From assembly GCA_942490645.1 (NCBI GenBank), contig CALNXN010000005.1:248001-312000 (forward strand): a stretch of DNA of 64,000 nt, given 5' to 3'. Positions 35,815 through 44,980 of this stretch are shown piece after piece. The notes beneath the pieces were generated by a model. The model saw only the letters and a list, made by a program, of their open reading frames with translations, was not told where the DNA came from and searched no databases. How positions within the stretch are numbered: position 1 is the stretch's first letter; each line of letters begins with the position of its first letter. The DNA comes from CALNXN01 sp942490645. GTDB taxonomy: Bacteria; Pseudomonadota; Alphaproteobacteria; Rhodobacterales; Rhodobacteraceae. The position numbers and the translations under genes are program-made.

Positions 35815-37170
35815 TCAACGCAGCTTCTTCAGGAGGCTAAGCGAGGGATAGCCATCCGGCACCAACCCTTCTGACCGCTGGAAGCGACGCACCGCGTCAA
35901 TCGTCAACGGTCCGATCTTTCCATCCACACCCTGAGTATCAAACCCTTTGCGCGTCAGGCGGCGCTGCAACTGCTTGCGCTCCCGAAAGGTCAGCGCCCG
36001 GTCGCCTCGTGGCCAATTCGCCTTGATGGCTGGCCCACCCTTGATCCGGTCACTGAGGTGGCCGACGCCAATCACATAGGCATCAGCCGTGTTGTACCGC
36101 TCGATCACGCTGAAATTCTTGAAGATCATGAAGGCCGCCCCCTGTCCGCCTGCAGGCAAAAGGATAGAGGCACCCCCGTGGTTCGGCACCGCGCGCCCGC
36201 GCATGTCCACAACCCCGATCCGGGCCCAATCCGCAGGGCTTTTGGTGATCTTGCGATTGGCCAGCGTATAGTCGAAGCCACGCGGCAGCTGCACCTCCAC
36301 ACCCCATGGCTGGCCTTTGACCCAGCCGAACCGTTTAAGGTAGGCGGCCGTGGACGCCAGCGCATCGCTTGGGTCTTCACTCCAGATATCGCGCTTGCCA
36401 TCTCCTGTGAAATCTACGGCATAGGAGAGATAAGACGTTGGAATAAACTGCGTGTGGCCCATTGCCCCAGCCCAGCTACCGGTCATGTTGCGCGGAGCCG
36501 TATCACCGTTTTGCAGAATTTTCAGCGCGGCCACCAATTGCTGTTCAAAGAACTTACCGCGTCGTCCATCATAGGCCAACGTCGCGAGGCTTCGGATCAC
36601 GTCATTTTCGCCCCGGAACGACCCATAGGCGCTCTCCAGACCCCAAACCGCGACCACGACCTCCTTGTCCACGCCGTATCTGGCCTCGATCGCCTCGAGC
36701 TTGCGGCGATGTTTGCGCAGCGCGTCCTTGCCATTTCGCACCCGTGTGTCGGATGCGGCACTGTCGAGGTATTCCCAGATCGTCTTGGTGAATTCGGACT
36801 GGTTGCGGTCGCGTTCAATCACCTTGGGATCGTAGCGCACACCAGCAAAGGCGGCCTGCAGGGTTCTGTCACTGATCCCTTGCGCCCGTGCGCGTGGGAG
36901 AAAGCCGTTCACCCAACGATCAAAGCCTGCGTTCGATGCGGCCAGTTGCACCGTGGCCTCGCCAGTGTTCGGCGTTTCATTGGCTGCCGGACGGACCTGC
37001 GGGCGCAGCACCGTAGGTGCTGAAACGCGTGTAACAATAACGGCTTCGCTCACAGGTCTTTCTGATGGACGCAGTGACTGATCCACCGAACCCGCTGCCA
37101 TGCTATGCCCTGACCAACCCGCGACCAGTGCCGCCAAGCCCATTCCGAATAACCGCATCCTGCGCCTCAT
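35815..37170 (-). CDS. Lytic murein transglycosylase (MltB-type, SLT_2) with peptidoglycan-binding domain
   Basis: The 451-residue protein has a signal peptide (about residues 1-26, ending SMAAGS). A linker is followed by the SLT_2 catalytic domain (about 85-380) with the catalytic Glu in WGLESAYGSFRGENDV and the motif GSWAGAMGHTQFIPTSYLSYAVDFTGDGKRD. A C-terminal PG_binding_1 domain (about 385-451: LQRRLTRKGFDTQGVDGKIGPLTIDAV) is present. Such enzymes cleave MurNAc-GlcNAc bonds with anhydroMurNAc release in the periplasm, which links to the AmgK-MurU recycling genes at the left end of the window. It is transcribed towards rpsT. Confidence 0.92.
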   Translation of the reverse strand: MRRRMRLFGMGLAALVAGWSGHSMAAGSVDQSLRPSERPVSEAVIVTRVSAPTVLRPQVRPAANETPNTGEATVQLAASNAGFDRWVNGFLPRARAQGISDRTLQAAFAGVRYDPKVIERDRNQSEFTKTIWEYLDSAASDTRVRNGKDALRKHRRKLEAIEARYGVDKEVVVAVWGLESAYGSFRGENDVIRSLATLAYDGRRGKFFEQQLVAALKILQNGDTAPRNMTGSWAGAMGHTQFIPTSYLSYAVDFTGDGKRDIWSEDPSDALASTAAYLKRFGWVKGQPWGVEVQLPRGFDYTLANRKITKSPADWARIGVVDMRGRAVPNHGGASILLPAGGQGAAFMIFKNFSVIERYNTADAYVIGVGHLSDRIKGGPAIKANWPRGDRALTFRERKQLQRRLTRKGFDTQGVDGKIGPLTIDAVRRFQRSEGLVPDGYPSLSLLKKLR

Positions 37171-37222
37171 TTTGTTTTTTTGTTAGAAACAGTCTAGCCG
37201 GATTCGCCGCTCCGCAAAAGGA

Positions 37223-37942
37223 TCATTGATCAGGGCTGCGATCCTTTGCCGACCCTTCGATATCGAGCCGTATCAACGCCAAATGCTCGCGCAACATCGG
37301 AACTCTGCGTGGCCTGAAACTCTGCTCTGTCCGGTCAAGGCTGCGCATACGGTCCAGCCGGAACGTTCTGAAATCCTTGCGCAAATGGCACCAGGCCAAC
37401 AGCATGTTGGTGTTTTCCATATAGACCAAACCCAAGGGATCCACCGTGCGCCGCGTGGGTTGGCCCTTGGCGTCGGTGTAGTCAAACCGAACTGCGACCT
37501 CGTCCCAAGTGGCTGTGCGCAAAGAAGCGACATCGACCGTAATCACGGGCGGCGTCTGAAATCTATGTGCATCCAGAACCGCGTGTTGCAGGCGGTGCGC
37601 CTGACGGGGCGGTACGCGGGCCTTGATCTTGGACAGCGCGGATTTTGCCGCTTTGGACAGGGCGGGATCACCGATCACCGCCACATCGCGCAGCCCCAGA
37701 ACCAAGGCCTCCAACTCATCATCCTCAAAGCCCAGCGGCGGCAACGCCGCGTCTTCGATCAGCGTATAGCCGAAACCGGCCTCTCCGTCGATCACGGCGC
37801 CGATCTCCCGCAGCGCATCAATGTCACGGTAGATTGTGCGCTCCGACATCTGCATCTCATGCGCCAGTTGCGCCGCTGTAATGGGCGGCGACAAACGGCG
37901 CAGCATTTGCATTAATTGGAAAAGGCGGTGTGTGCGGCTCAT
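37223..37942 (-). CDS. YafY-type HTH and WYL-domain transcriptional regulator
   Basis: The 239-residue regulator has an HTH_11 domain (MSRTHRLFQLMQML, then ITAAQLAHEMQMSERTIYRDIDALREIGAVIDG) and a WYL domain (about 135-215: VDPLGLVYMENTNMLLAWCHLRKDFRTFRLDRM). These regulators bind small ligands through the WYL domain and often control a divergent enzyme gene. Here that gene is the GST starting 82 bases away, with an operator-like repeat between them. The gene is followed by the transglycosylase gene 52 bases downstream. Confidence 0.9.
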   Translation of the reverse strand: MSRTHRLFQLMQMLRRLSPPITAAQLAHEMQMSERTIYRDIDALREIGAVIDGEAGFGYTLIEDAALPPLGFEDDELEALVLGLRDVAVIGDPALSKAAKSALSKIKARVPPRQAHRLQHAVLDAHRFQTPPVITVDVASLRTATWDEVAVRFDYTDAKGQPTRRTVDPLGLVYMENTNMLLAWCHLRKDFRTFRLDRMRSLDRTEQSFRPRRVPMLREHLALIRLDIEGSAKDRSPDQ

Positions 37943-37959
37943 ACAAACACCTTACTACA

Positions 37960-37982
37960 TGTCCTGACAAAAACTGACAGGA
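37960..37982. promoter_or_regulatory. Operator-like repeat between the YafY-type regulator and GST
   Basis: TGTCCTGACAAAAACTGACAGGA has direct repeats CTGACA at 37964 and 37974, one helical turn apart, and also a TCCTG/CAGGA inverted repeat. It lies 17 bases before the regulator start codon and 42 bases before that of the GST. It is a likely binding site of the regulator and is inferred from position. Confidence 0.5.
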
Positions 37983-38024
37983 ATGGTGGATAAACAGCTG
38001 AAAATTCTTTGAAAGGACATGATT

Positions 38025-38732
38025 ATGATCACTCTACTGACATACCCGGCCATGTTCGGCGAATTCTCTGCAAGCCCATTCTGTACCAAAGCCGCCTATC
38101 TGCTGGCGCTTTCAGGCCAAGAGTGGCAGCGCGAAGACACCCTTGATCCGCGCAAGATGCGCTATGGCAAACTGCCAGTTATTCGCGTGCCCGAAGGGTT
38201 GATCGCCGACAGCGACGCCATCCGCGCCCACCTCGAAGTGCAGGGGGCGTCTTTTGACGATGGACTCTCTGTCATGGACAAGGCGACCGCGCGCGCGTTC
38301 ATTCGCATGGCAGAGGAGCATCTATACTTCAATCTGGTGCTGGACAGATGGCAGGATGATGCGGTTTGGCCCATGGTACGCGATGCCTATTTCGTAGAAA
38401 TTCCCAAGCCTTTGCGCGGGCTGATCACCAGAAAACTGCGCAGGAACCTGCTGGCGGGGATGCACGCACAGGGGTTGGGGCGCTTTTCAGCAGAAGACCG
38501 GCTGGCGCGGGTCGATTTGGATCTGCAGGCCATAGCGACGCGATTGTGGCAGGGGAAATACCTGTTTGGGGATACGCCCTCCGCTGCGGATTGTTCTGTC
38601 GCTGCGATGCTGGGTGCCATGCGCGCGACACCTGTCAAAACGCACCTCAGCGAGCGTGTTTCGACCGATGCGCTGCTGTGTGAATATGCTGACCGAATGG
38701 CAGCGACCCTGCCTAGCGCCGGGTCCGTTTGA
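38025..38732 (+). CDS. Glutathione S-transferase family protein
   Basis: The 235-residue protein has the thioredoxin-like GST N-terminal domain (about 1-80: LLTYPAMFGEFSASPFCTKAAYLLAL; KLPVIRVPEGLIADSDAI carries the cis-Pro and glutathione-contacting Asp-Ser). An all-helical C-terminal domain follows (FSAEDRLARVDLDLQAIATRL). ATG 38025 has better spacing to AAAGG than ATG 38019. The substrate is unknown. It is divergent from the YafY-type regulator and overlaps the end of rnr by 20 bases in convergent orientation. Confidence 0.88.
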   Translation: MITLLTYPAMFGEFSASPFCTKAAYLLALSGQEWQREDTLDPRKMRYGKLPVIRVPEGLIADSDAIRAHLEVQGASFDDGLSVMDKATARAFIRMAEEHLYFNLVLDRWQDDAVWPMVRDAYFVEIPKPLRGLITRKLRRNLLAGMHAQGLGRFSAEDRLARVDLDLQAIATRLWQGKYLFGDTPSAADCSVAAMLGAMRATPVKTHLSERVSTDALLCEYADRMAATLPSAGSV

Positions 38733-40968
38733 CCTTGCGTTTGACCTTGTCGGCCTTGCGTTTGGCTTTCGTGCCCCGTCGTTTTGGAGAACGGCCCGCA
38801 GGCGATTGCCGGCCCTGTGGCATCTTTGCCCCTTCCAACGCCAGCAACTCTAACGCGATGCCCCCGGTAACAGGTGCGGCCTCGGCCAGTCGCACGGTCG
38901 CGCGTTGTCCGACGCTTATGATCATACCGGTGTCGGACCCCATCAGGGTGCCCGCCTCGCGATCGAAATGAAAGTATTCGCGCCCTAAAGACCGGATCGG
39001 TATCAGCCCATCAGCTCCGGTTTCGTCCAGTTTGACGAACACACCAAACCGGGCAACGCCGCTGATCCGTCCGCTGAATTCATTGCCGACGCGTTCGCTG
39101 AGATAGGATGCCAAATACCGATCGGTGGTATCGCGTTCGGCCACCATCGACCGACGCTCCGTTTCTGAAATGTGCTGCCCGATGTCATCAAGCTCGTCGT
39201 AGTCTTCTGGCCGCAGACCGTCCTTGCCCCACCCATGCGCGGCGATCAATGCGCGGTGTACGATCAGGTCCGCATAGCGGCGGATTGGCGAGGTGAAATG
39301 CGCATAGCGTGCCAAAGCAAGGCCAAAGTGCCCCAGATTGTTCGCGCCGTAATAGGCTTGCGTCATCGAGCGCAGCGTAGAAATATTGATCAGTTCCGCC
39401 TCGTCGGTGCCAGCAGCGTCGTTCAGCAATCGATTGAGATGCGCAGTTTTTAGAACCTGACCCTTGGCCAGATTGAACCCGGCGGCCCCGGCCGTTTCGC
39501 GCAATGCATCCAGTTTCTCGGGGCTGGGTTCTTCATGGACACGAAAGAGCAAAGGCATACGCTTGGAAATCAGCGTTTCGGCCGCTGCCACATTGGCCAG
39601 TACCATGAACTCTTCGATCAACCGATGCGCGTCCAAGCGATCCTTGAAATTAACCGACTTCACCGTGCCGTCTTCATCCAGCTCAATGCGCCGCTCGGGC
39701 AGATCAAGATCAAGCGGCTGACGTCTGTGTCGCGCATCGACAAGGGCATGATAGGCCGCATAGAGCGGCTCTAATACAGGCTCTAACAAGGGGCCCGTGC
39801 GATCATTCGGTGTGCCGTCGATGGCGTCTTGCACCTCTTCATAGTGCAAGCTGGCCGGAGAGCGCATCAGTCCGCGGTGAAAACTATGCGACAGCTTTTC
39901 GCCATGGGAATCCAGCACCATGCGCACCGCGATACAGGCGCGCGGCACGCCTTCGTGGAGGGAGCACAAATCGCCTGATAAACGGTCCGGCAACATCGGC
40001 ACCACGCGGTCCGGGAAATACGTTGAATTGCCCCGCTTGCGTGCTTCGCGGTCAAGGGCCGAACCGGGTGTCACGTACCCTGCAACATCGGCAATCGCGA
40101 CCCAAACCACATGGCCGCCCGCGTTCTTTGGGTCCTCGTCCGCATGGGCATAACAAGCATCGTCATGGTCCCGTGCATCGGAAGGGTCAATCGTGATCAG
40201 CGGCATATCCCGCAGGTCTTCGCGCCCTTTCAAACCGATGGGCTTGGCGCGATCCGCCTCGGCGATGACATCATCAGGGAAGGTATCCGGTATCCCATGC
40301 TGATGAATCGCAATCAATGACACCGCTTTGGGTGCAGAGGGATCCCCCAAACGCGCCACGACCCGGGCGCGGGGCAGGCCCATGCGCCCTTTTGGCCCGG
40401 CTTGCTCGGCCTCGACCAACTCCCCGTCCTTGGCGCCATGCGTCGCATCCGCGGCGACAACCCATTCCTTGTCTGCGCCCTTGTCCACGGGCACGATGCG
40501 GCCTCCGTCAGACCCTTTGCGAAAGACCCCCAAGACGCGCTTGGGGTTGGTTCCGATGCGGCGGATCAGGCGCGCCTCATAGTGATGCGCTTCGCCCTTC
40601 ACCACGGTGAGCCGCGCAAGGATACGGTCGCCAGCACCCAAGGCCGGGTCAGATGCGCGCGGTACGACAAGAACGCGGGGCTCTATACCTGTTCCATGCC
40701 ATTCGAGCGGTTTGGCGAACAGATCGCCATCATTATCGGGGCCGGTGATCTCCAGCACGCTGACCGGCGGCAAACGATCGGGGTCCTGATAGGAGCGCTT
40801 GCGTTTTTCAAGCTGTCCTTCGGCCTCAAGCTCTTTCAGGACGCGCTTGAGATCGATACGCGCAGCACCTTTGATCCCGAAGGCCTTTGCGATGTCGCGC
40901 TTGGCGGTCAGGGTCGGATTCTGCTCAATCCATTCCAGTATTTCGGGCTTTGTCGGGATGCGGCTCAT
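38713..40968 (-). CDS. rnr: Ribonuclease R
   Basis: RNase R is a processive 3'-5' exoribonuclease for structured RNA. The 751-residue protein has an N-terminal helix-turn-helix-like region (1-60), cold-shock domains and the RNB catalytic core with DPSDARDHDDACYA (metal Asp cluster) and RKRGNSTYFPDRVVPMLP. An S1 domain (EFSGRISGVARFGVFVKLDETG) and a Lys/Arg-rich tail of about 25 residues complete it. It lies 21 bases after the DUF2064 gene and may be the end of the dapE-GNAT-DUF2064-rnr operon. Confidence 0.96.
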   Translation of the reverse strand: MSRIPTKPEILEWIEQNPTLTAKRDIAKAFGIKGAARIDLKRVLKELEAEGQLEKRKRSYQDPDRLPPVSVLEITGPDNDGDLFAKPLEWHGTGIEPRVLVVPRASDPALGAGDRILARLTVVKGEAHHYEARLIRRIGTNPKRVLGVFRKGSDGGRIVPVDKGADKEWVVAADATHGAKDGELVEAEQAGPKGRMGLPRARVVARLGDPSAPKAVSLIAIHQHGIPDTFPDDVIAEADRAKPIGLKGREDLRDMPLITIDPSDARDHDDACYAHADEDPKNAGGHVVWVAIADVAGYVTPGSALDREARKRGNSTYFPDRVVPMLPDRLSGDLCSLHEGVPRACIAVRMVLDSHGEKLSHSFHRGLMRSPASLHYEEVQDAIDGTPNDRTGPLLEPVLEPLYAAYHALVDARHRRQPLDLDLPERRIELDEDGTVKSVNFKDRLDAHRLIEEFMVLANVAAAETLISKRMPLLFRVHEEPSPEKLDALRETAGAAGFNLAKGQVLKTAHLNRLLNDAAGTDEAELINISTLRSMTQAYYGANNLGHFGLALARYAHFTSPIRRYADLIVHRALIAAHGWGKDGLRPEDYDELDDIGQHISETERRSMVAERDTTDRYLASYLSERVGNEFSGRISGVARFGVFVKLDETGADGLIPIRSLGREYFHFDREAGTLMGSDTGMIISVGQRATVRLAEAAPVTGGIALELLALEGAKMPQGRQSPAGRSPKRRGTKAKRKADKVKRKVKRTRR

Positions 40969-40989
40969 GGGCGAGGGCGTAGCATGGTC

Positions 40990-41562
40990 TCAGCGTGCCG
41001 TCATCGCCAAATCGTCAACCGTATCGACATCGCGCAAAGTATCAACATAGGCGATCCGCGCGCCCGAAAGGTTGGCGACAGTGTCCGCCAGCGCATGTTC
41101 CGTTGACCACCGGACGCCGTCAAACGCGCTTGATGGCAGTTGGTGCTTTGCCCCGATCAGCCAATAGCCCCCGTCCGGGGCTGGGCCCAAGACGACATCA
41201 TGATTGCCCAGCGCCTTGATTGCGCGCGCAACATGGTCCCGCCTGACCCCTGCAATATCCGATCCAATCACGCAAACGGGGCCGGCCCGGACCAAGATCC
41301 GAAGCATGCGCGCGCCCAAATCGCCGCGCCCTTGGGGTATTCGCCGCAGGTGCCCGGGCCAGACGCGGCTGCGCAGCCCCTCGACATCAGGGCTGACGGC
41401 GATGCGCATGTCCCAGCGCGGATCTTGCAACCGGCGCAATAGACCATGCACGTGATGCCGAAACCACCATGCAGCGGCGGTCATCCCAATACCCTTGCCC
41501 AATCGCGTTTTGACACGCCCCGGTCGCGGTTCCTTGACCATCACGATCAGCTCTGGCCTCAC
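40990..41562 (-). CDS. DUF2064 / TIGR04282-type glycosyltransferase-like protein
   Basis: The 190-residue protein has the GT-A-like pattern of the family: LIVMVKEPRPGRVKTRLGKGIG near the start, VCVIGSDIAGVRRDHVARAI with the Asp pair, and VLGPAPDGGYWLIGAKH. Some TIGR04282 members are linked to arsenosugar synthesis, but no arsenic genes are here and the function is open. Its ATG overlaps the upstream GNAT stop codon (ATGA). Confidence 0.85.
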   Translation of the reverse strand: MRPELIVMVKEPRPGRVKTRLGKGIGMTAAAWWFRHHVHGLLRRLQDPRWDMRIAVSPDVEGLRSRVWPGHLRRIPQGRGDLGARMLRILVRAGPVCVIGSDIAGVRRDHVARAIKALGNHDVVLGPAPDGGYWLIGAKHQLPSSAFDGVRWSTEHALADTVANLSGARIAYVDTLRDVDTVDDLAMTAR

Positions 41563-41981
41563 AAAATACGCTCCATATCGCGGTGGTCGATGCCTGCGTC
41601 GTCATAGACGGGCCCGAAGGCGGTGAACCCGAGCTTTTCGTAGAATGCCAAGGCGTGCAGTTGCGCGCCAAGCTGTGCACGGGTCACGCCGGTTTGCTGT
41701 CGCGCCACCTTGAGCGCAGCTGTGACCAACTCGGTACCTATACCGTGGCTTCTGCAGTTTTTCAGCACGCAAACACGGCCGATCTTTGCGATGTCCGACT
41801 TGATCAGGATCCGCGCGGCGCCCACAGGCATACCACCGTCATGTGCAATCAAGTGAAGTGCTACGCCGTCCAAGCCATCAACCTCATCAGCCACGGAGAC
41901 GCCTTGTTCTTCGGTGAAGACGATCCGCCGCAAGGCCTGACATGCGGCAATATCATCCGTCTGGGCAACTGTCAGCGTCAC
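41559..41981 (-). CDS. GNAT-family acetyltransferase (ElaA-like)
   Basis: The 140-residue protein has a compact GNAT fold with [22 protein letters not shown] at the start, characteristic of ElaA-like members, and a central acetyl-CoA loop [40 protein letters not shown] at the end is also typical. The substrate is unknown. It overlaps dapE upstream and DUF2064 downstream by four bases each. Confidence 0.88.
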   Translation of the reverse strand: MTLTVAQTDDIAACQALRRIVFTEEQGVSVADEVDGLDGVALHLIAHDGGMPVGAARILIKSDIAKIGRVCVLKNCRSHGIGTELVTAALKVARQQTGVTRAQLGAQLHALAFYEKLGFTAFGPVYDDAGIDHRDMERIL

Positions 41982-43123
41982 GCAAAATAGTCCTTTAGAA
42001 TACGCCCATAGATCGCCTTGAGTTGCTGAATATGGGTCACACTAACATGCTCATCGACCTGATGCATGGATTGACCAACCAATCCGAATTCAACGACAGG
42101 GCAATGGTCCTTGATGAACCGTGCATCGGATGTTCCTCCGGTCGTCGACAGTGTGGGTGTCACACCGGTTTCCGCCTCAACAGCGCGAGAGACGAGCGTC
42201 GAAAGGGCACCCGGCGGCGTTAAAAAGCTTTCACCGGAGATTTTGATCTTCATCTGGGTCTGAACCCCGAATTCAGTCTCTATACGAGCCGTTTCTGCCT
42301 TAAGCCAGTCGCTTAGGGATGCGCCCGAATGGGTGTCGTTAAAGCGGATATTGACCGTTGCGGAACATTGCGCCGGGATCACATTGGTCGCCGGGTTGCC
42401 CGTGTCGACGGTAACAACAGCAAGCGTCGAGGGGTCAAAGTGATCGGTGCCTTCGTCAAGCGTGTGACTGGCCAAACGATCCATCAAACGCATCATCGCG
42501 GGCAGGGGGTTCAGCGCCCTGTGCGGATAGGCGGAATGGCCCTGCTTGCCCGTCACCGTGATCCATGCGGTCATGGATCCGCGCCTGCCGATCTTGATCA
42601 TGTCGCCCATCTGTTCGGGGCATGTGGGCTCTCCGACGAGGCACACATCCAACTGCTCGCCGGTCGCATCCATATGTGCCAGCAGTGCTGTGGTGCCATC
42701 GACTGCATCGCCCTCTTCATCGCCAGTTATGGCAAGGACGATGGCCCCGTCAGGAGGCGACTGCGTTACGAAATCCACGGCGGCCGCAGCAAAGGCTGCG
42801 ACACCGGATTTCATGTCCGTGGTGCCGCGACCGTACATAACCCCGTCTTTGATCTCTGCTCCGAATGGCGGCATGGACCATGCGTTTTCGTCGCCAATCG
42901 GCACGACGTCGGTGTGCCCGTTAAAGCCAAAGGTCTTGGTATGTGCCTTTTGACCCCAGCGCGCATAGAGGTTCCGGATACCCCCTCGATCCGCCCAGAC
43001 ACAGTCAAAACCCGCATCGCTGAGCAGGTCATGAAGGATATCCAACGCGCCTTCGTCGGCCGGTGTTACAGAAGGGCAACGGATCAAGTCTGCCGTGAGA
43101 GCCACGGGGTCAACGCCGGACAT
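41978..43123 (-). CDS. dapE: Succinyl-diaminopimelate desuccinylase
   Basis: DapE hydrolyses N-succinyl-LL-diaminopimelate in lysine and cell-wall precursor synthesis. ATG 43123 follows AAGGA and gives 381 residues. The dinuclear zinc ligands are visible in [12 protein letters not shown] (His) and [14 protein letters not shown] (Asp). The catalytic Glu is in [10 protein letters not shown], and the C-terminal [13 protein letters not shown] is present. The next lysine-pathway gene, dapD, is on the same strand 3.8 kb away, separated by the Hint genes and two unknown genes. It heads the dapE-GNAT-DUF2064-rnr run. Confidence 0.96.
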   Translation of the reverse strand: MSGVDPVALTADLIRCPSVTPADEGALDILHDLLSDAGFDCVWADRGGIRNLYARWGQKAHTKTFGFNGHTDVVPIGDENAWSMPPFGAEIKDGVMYGRGTTDMKSGVAAFAAAAVDFVTQSPPDGAIVLAITGDEEGDAVDGTTALLAHMDATGEQLDVCLVGEPTCPEQMGDMIKIGRRGSMTAWITVTGKQGHSAYPHRALNPLPAMMRLMDRLASHTLDEGTDHFDPSTLAVVTVDTGNPATNVIPAQCSATVNIRFNDTHSGASLSDWLKAETARIETEFGVQTQMKIKISGESFLTPPGALSTLVSRAVEAETGVTPTLSTTGGTSDARFIKDHCPVVEFGLVGQSMHQVDEHVSVTHIQQLKAIYGRILKDYFA

Positions 43124-43390
43124 AAGAGTTCCTTTTTGATGCTTTGAGTTTCGATACACCCAAGACATGTGGTGAAAATGCAGCAAAGCCAACCCCTTTG
43201 CGCAACAGCCGCTTAACACGCACACGTTTGCCATGTAGCATTCTCAGCAATAAATGACCCGAGGCAGGGCAGCACCCGTTCGACGACCGGAAAACCGGCG
43301 CGGACCGTGATATCATTCTTTGAAACGCAGCCTTTGAAAAGGCGCGCGCGTCAATGATTGCTTTGCCTCATCAAGAGGGACAAGGCAGGC

Positions 43391-44977
43391 ATGGCGACAG
43401 CGTCGGAGCTTTCGATCCAAACCGTCCGCGAAGGCGTGGACGCAACGGACATGGCAAACGCGATTTTCGGAGCGGGTGTGACCGTCGTCAGCGCGTCATA
43501 TCGCGGCGATCGCGATTCCGCCGGGATATATACGAACGCCGATACCATCATCCCCGGCGTCGGGCCCAGCGACACCGGTGTGATCCTATCCACAGGCGAA
43601 GCGGAAGATTTCACCAATTCCAGCGGTGAAGCCAATCAGGCCAACGCCACATCAACCAACACCTCGGGCGTCAACAACAACAGCCTGTTCAATGCCGCAG
43701 CCGGAGCACGGACGTTTGACGCGTCCTTTCTGGACGTAGATTTCATACCGGTCACCAATTTGATGACGATGCAGTTCGTCTTTTCCTCGGAGGAGTATCC
43801 GGAGTTTCAAAACTCGGTCTATCAGGATTTTGTCGGAGTTTGGGTGAACGGCAGCCAGGTGGACGTGGACGTCGGCAACGGTGATGCGGATCCCGGCAAC
43901 ATCAATACCACAAACAATATCAATATGTTCGTCGACAATACCAACGACAGCTTCAACACCGAAATGGATGGCTTCACCATCACCATGACGGTGACGATGA
44001 ATGTCATTCCCGGTGTTGTGAACTCTATGCGCGTGGGCATCGCAGACGTCGCTGATAGCAACTACGATTCCAACCTGGTGATTGCGGGCGACTCAATTCC
44101 AACTGCGATCGTGGCTGTTACCGACGCAATCGACATGTTTCCCAGCGGCACGAAAACGCTGGATGTTCTGGCCAATGACGTTCCAAGCACACCCGGCACC
44201 CTGACCGTCACGCATATCAACGGCCAACCAGTCACAGCTGGCTCCACGATCACGCTGCCGACGGGCCAGCAGGTGACGTTGAACGCCAATGGCACGCTTG
44301 AAGTCGTTGGTGACGGAGATGCCGAGGACTTCAACTTTACCTACGGTGTGACCGACGGGACAAACACCGATGTCGGTTTCGTCAACGCCACATCGATACC
44401 CTGCTTCGTGGCTGGCACGCTGATCGACACGCCGGATGGCGCAAAGGCGGTTGAAGCCCTGGTGCCGGGCGATCTGGTCGTGACGCAGGATGACGGGCCG
44501 CAACCCCTGCGCTGGATCGGTACGCGCACTGTTGCGGCCGAAGGGGACTTTGCGCCCATCCGAATTGCTGCTGATACATTTGGCCATCACGGCGATGTCA
44601 TGGTCTCGCCGCTCCACCGCGTCTTGATCCGGGATAGATTGGCTGAATTGTTGTTTGGCGATGCAGAGGTGCTGATTGCCGCACGTGATCTGATTGACGG
44701 GCGAAATGTTGTCCAAAACACGGGCGGTCAGGTGACATATGTTCATCTCATGTTTGACCGGCATCAGGTGGTGTTCTCGGACGGTTTGGCCTCAGAAAGT
44801 TTTTTGCCGGGACCACAAACCACCAAAAGCTTTGAACGCGCCACCATCGCAGAAATATGCGCTGTTTTTCCCCATTTAGACCCTGAAACCGGAGAGGGGT
44901 ATGGCTCAGCCGCGCGGCGTACTTTGCGACGGTTCGAAGCTGACTTGCTCTTGAAATCAACGATAAAGGCCGCCTGA
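43391..44977 (+). CDS. Choice-of-anchor L and Hint-domain protein
   Basis: From ATG 43391 (MATASELSIQ) the protein has 528 residues. The first half matches the choice-of-anchor L pattern (VSASYRGDRDSAGIYTNADT; FVFSSEEYPEFQNSVYQDFVGVW). A short beta-rich segment follows (about 250-330). A Hint_2 domain begins with Cys338 in IPCFVAGTLIDTPDG and continues with GDLVVTQDDGPQPLRWIG and HGDVMVSPLHRVLI (block B-like His). Proteins of this kind are common in Rhodobacteraceae, and the Hint part is thought to self-process at the Cys. No signal peptide is seen, so export may be non-classical. A related gene follows after 3 bases. Confidence 0.82.
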   Translation: MATASELSIQTVREGVDATDMANAIFGAGVTVVSASYRGDRDSAGIYTNADTIIPGVGPSDTGVILSTGEAEDFTNSSGEANQANATSTNTSGVNNNSLFNAAAGARTFDASFLDVDFIPVTNLMTMQFVFSSEEYPEFQNSVYQDFVGVWVNGSQVDVDVGNGDADPGNINTTNNINMFVDNTNDSFNTEMDGFTITMTVTMNVIPGVVNSMRVGIADVADSNYDSNLVIAGDSIPTAIVAVTDAIDMFPSGTKTLDVLANDVPSTPGTLTVTHINGQPVTAGSTITLPTGQQVTLNANGTLEVVGDGDAEDFNFTYGVTDGTNTDVGFVNATSIPCFVAGTLIDTPDGAKAVEALVPGDLVVTQDDGPQPLRWIGTRTVAAEGDFAPIRIAADTFGHHGDVMVSPLHRVLIRDRLAELLFGDAEVLIAARDLIDGRNVVQNTGGQVTYVHLMFDRHQVVFSDGLASESFLPGPQTTKSFERATIAEICAVFPHLDPETGEGYGSAARRTLRRFEADLLLKSTIKAA

Positions 44978-44980
44978 TAT

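Noticed and set aside
35493..35840. Open plus-strand frame of 115 codons between rpsT and the transglycosylase gene
   Set aside because: It is antisense to both neighbours at its ends, has no domain or ribosome binding site I trust, and the composition is unlike the real genes.
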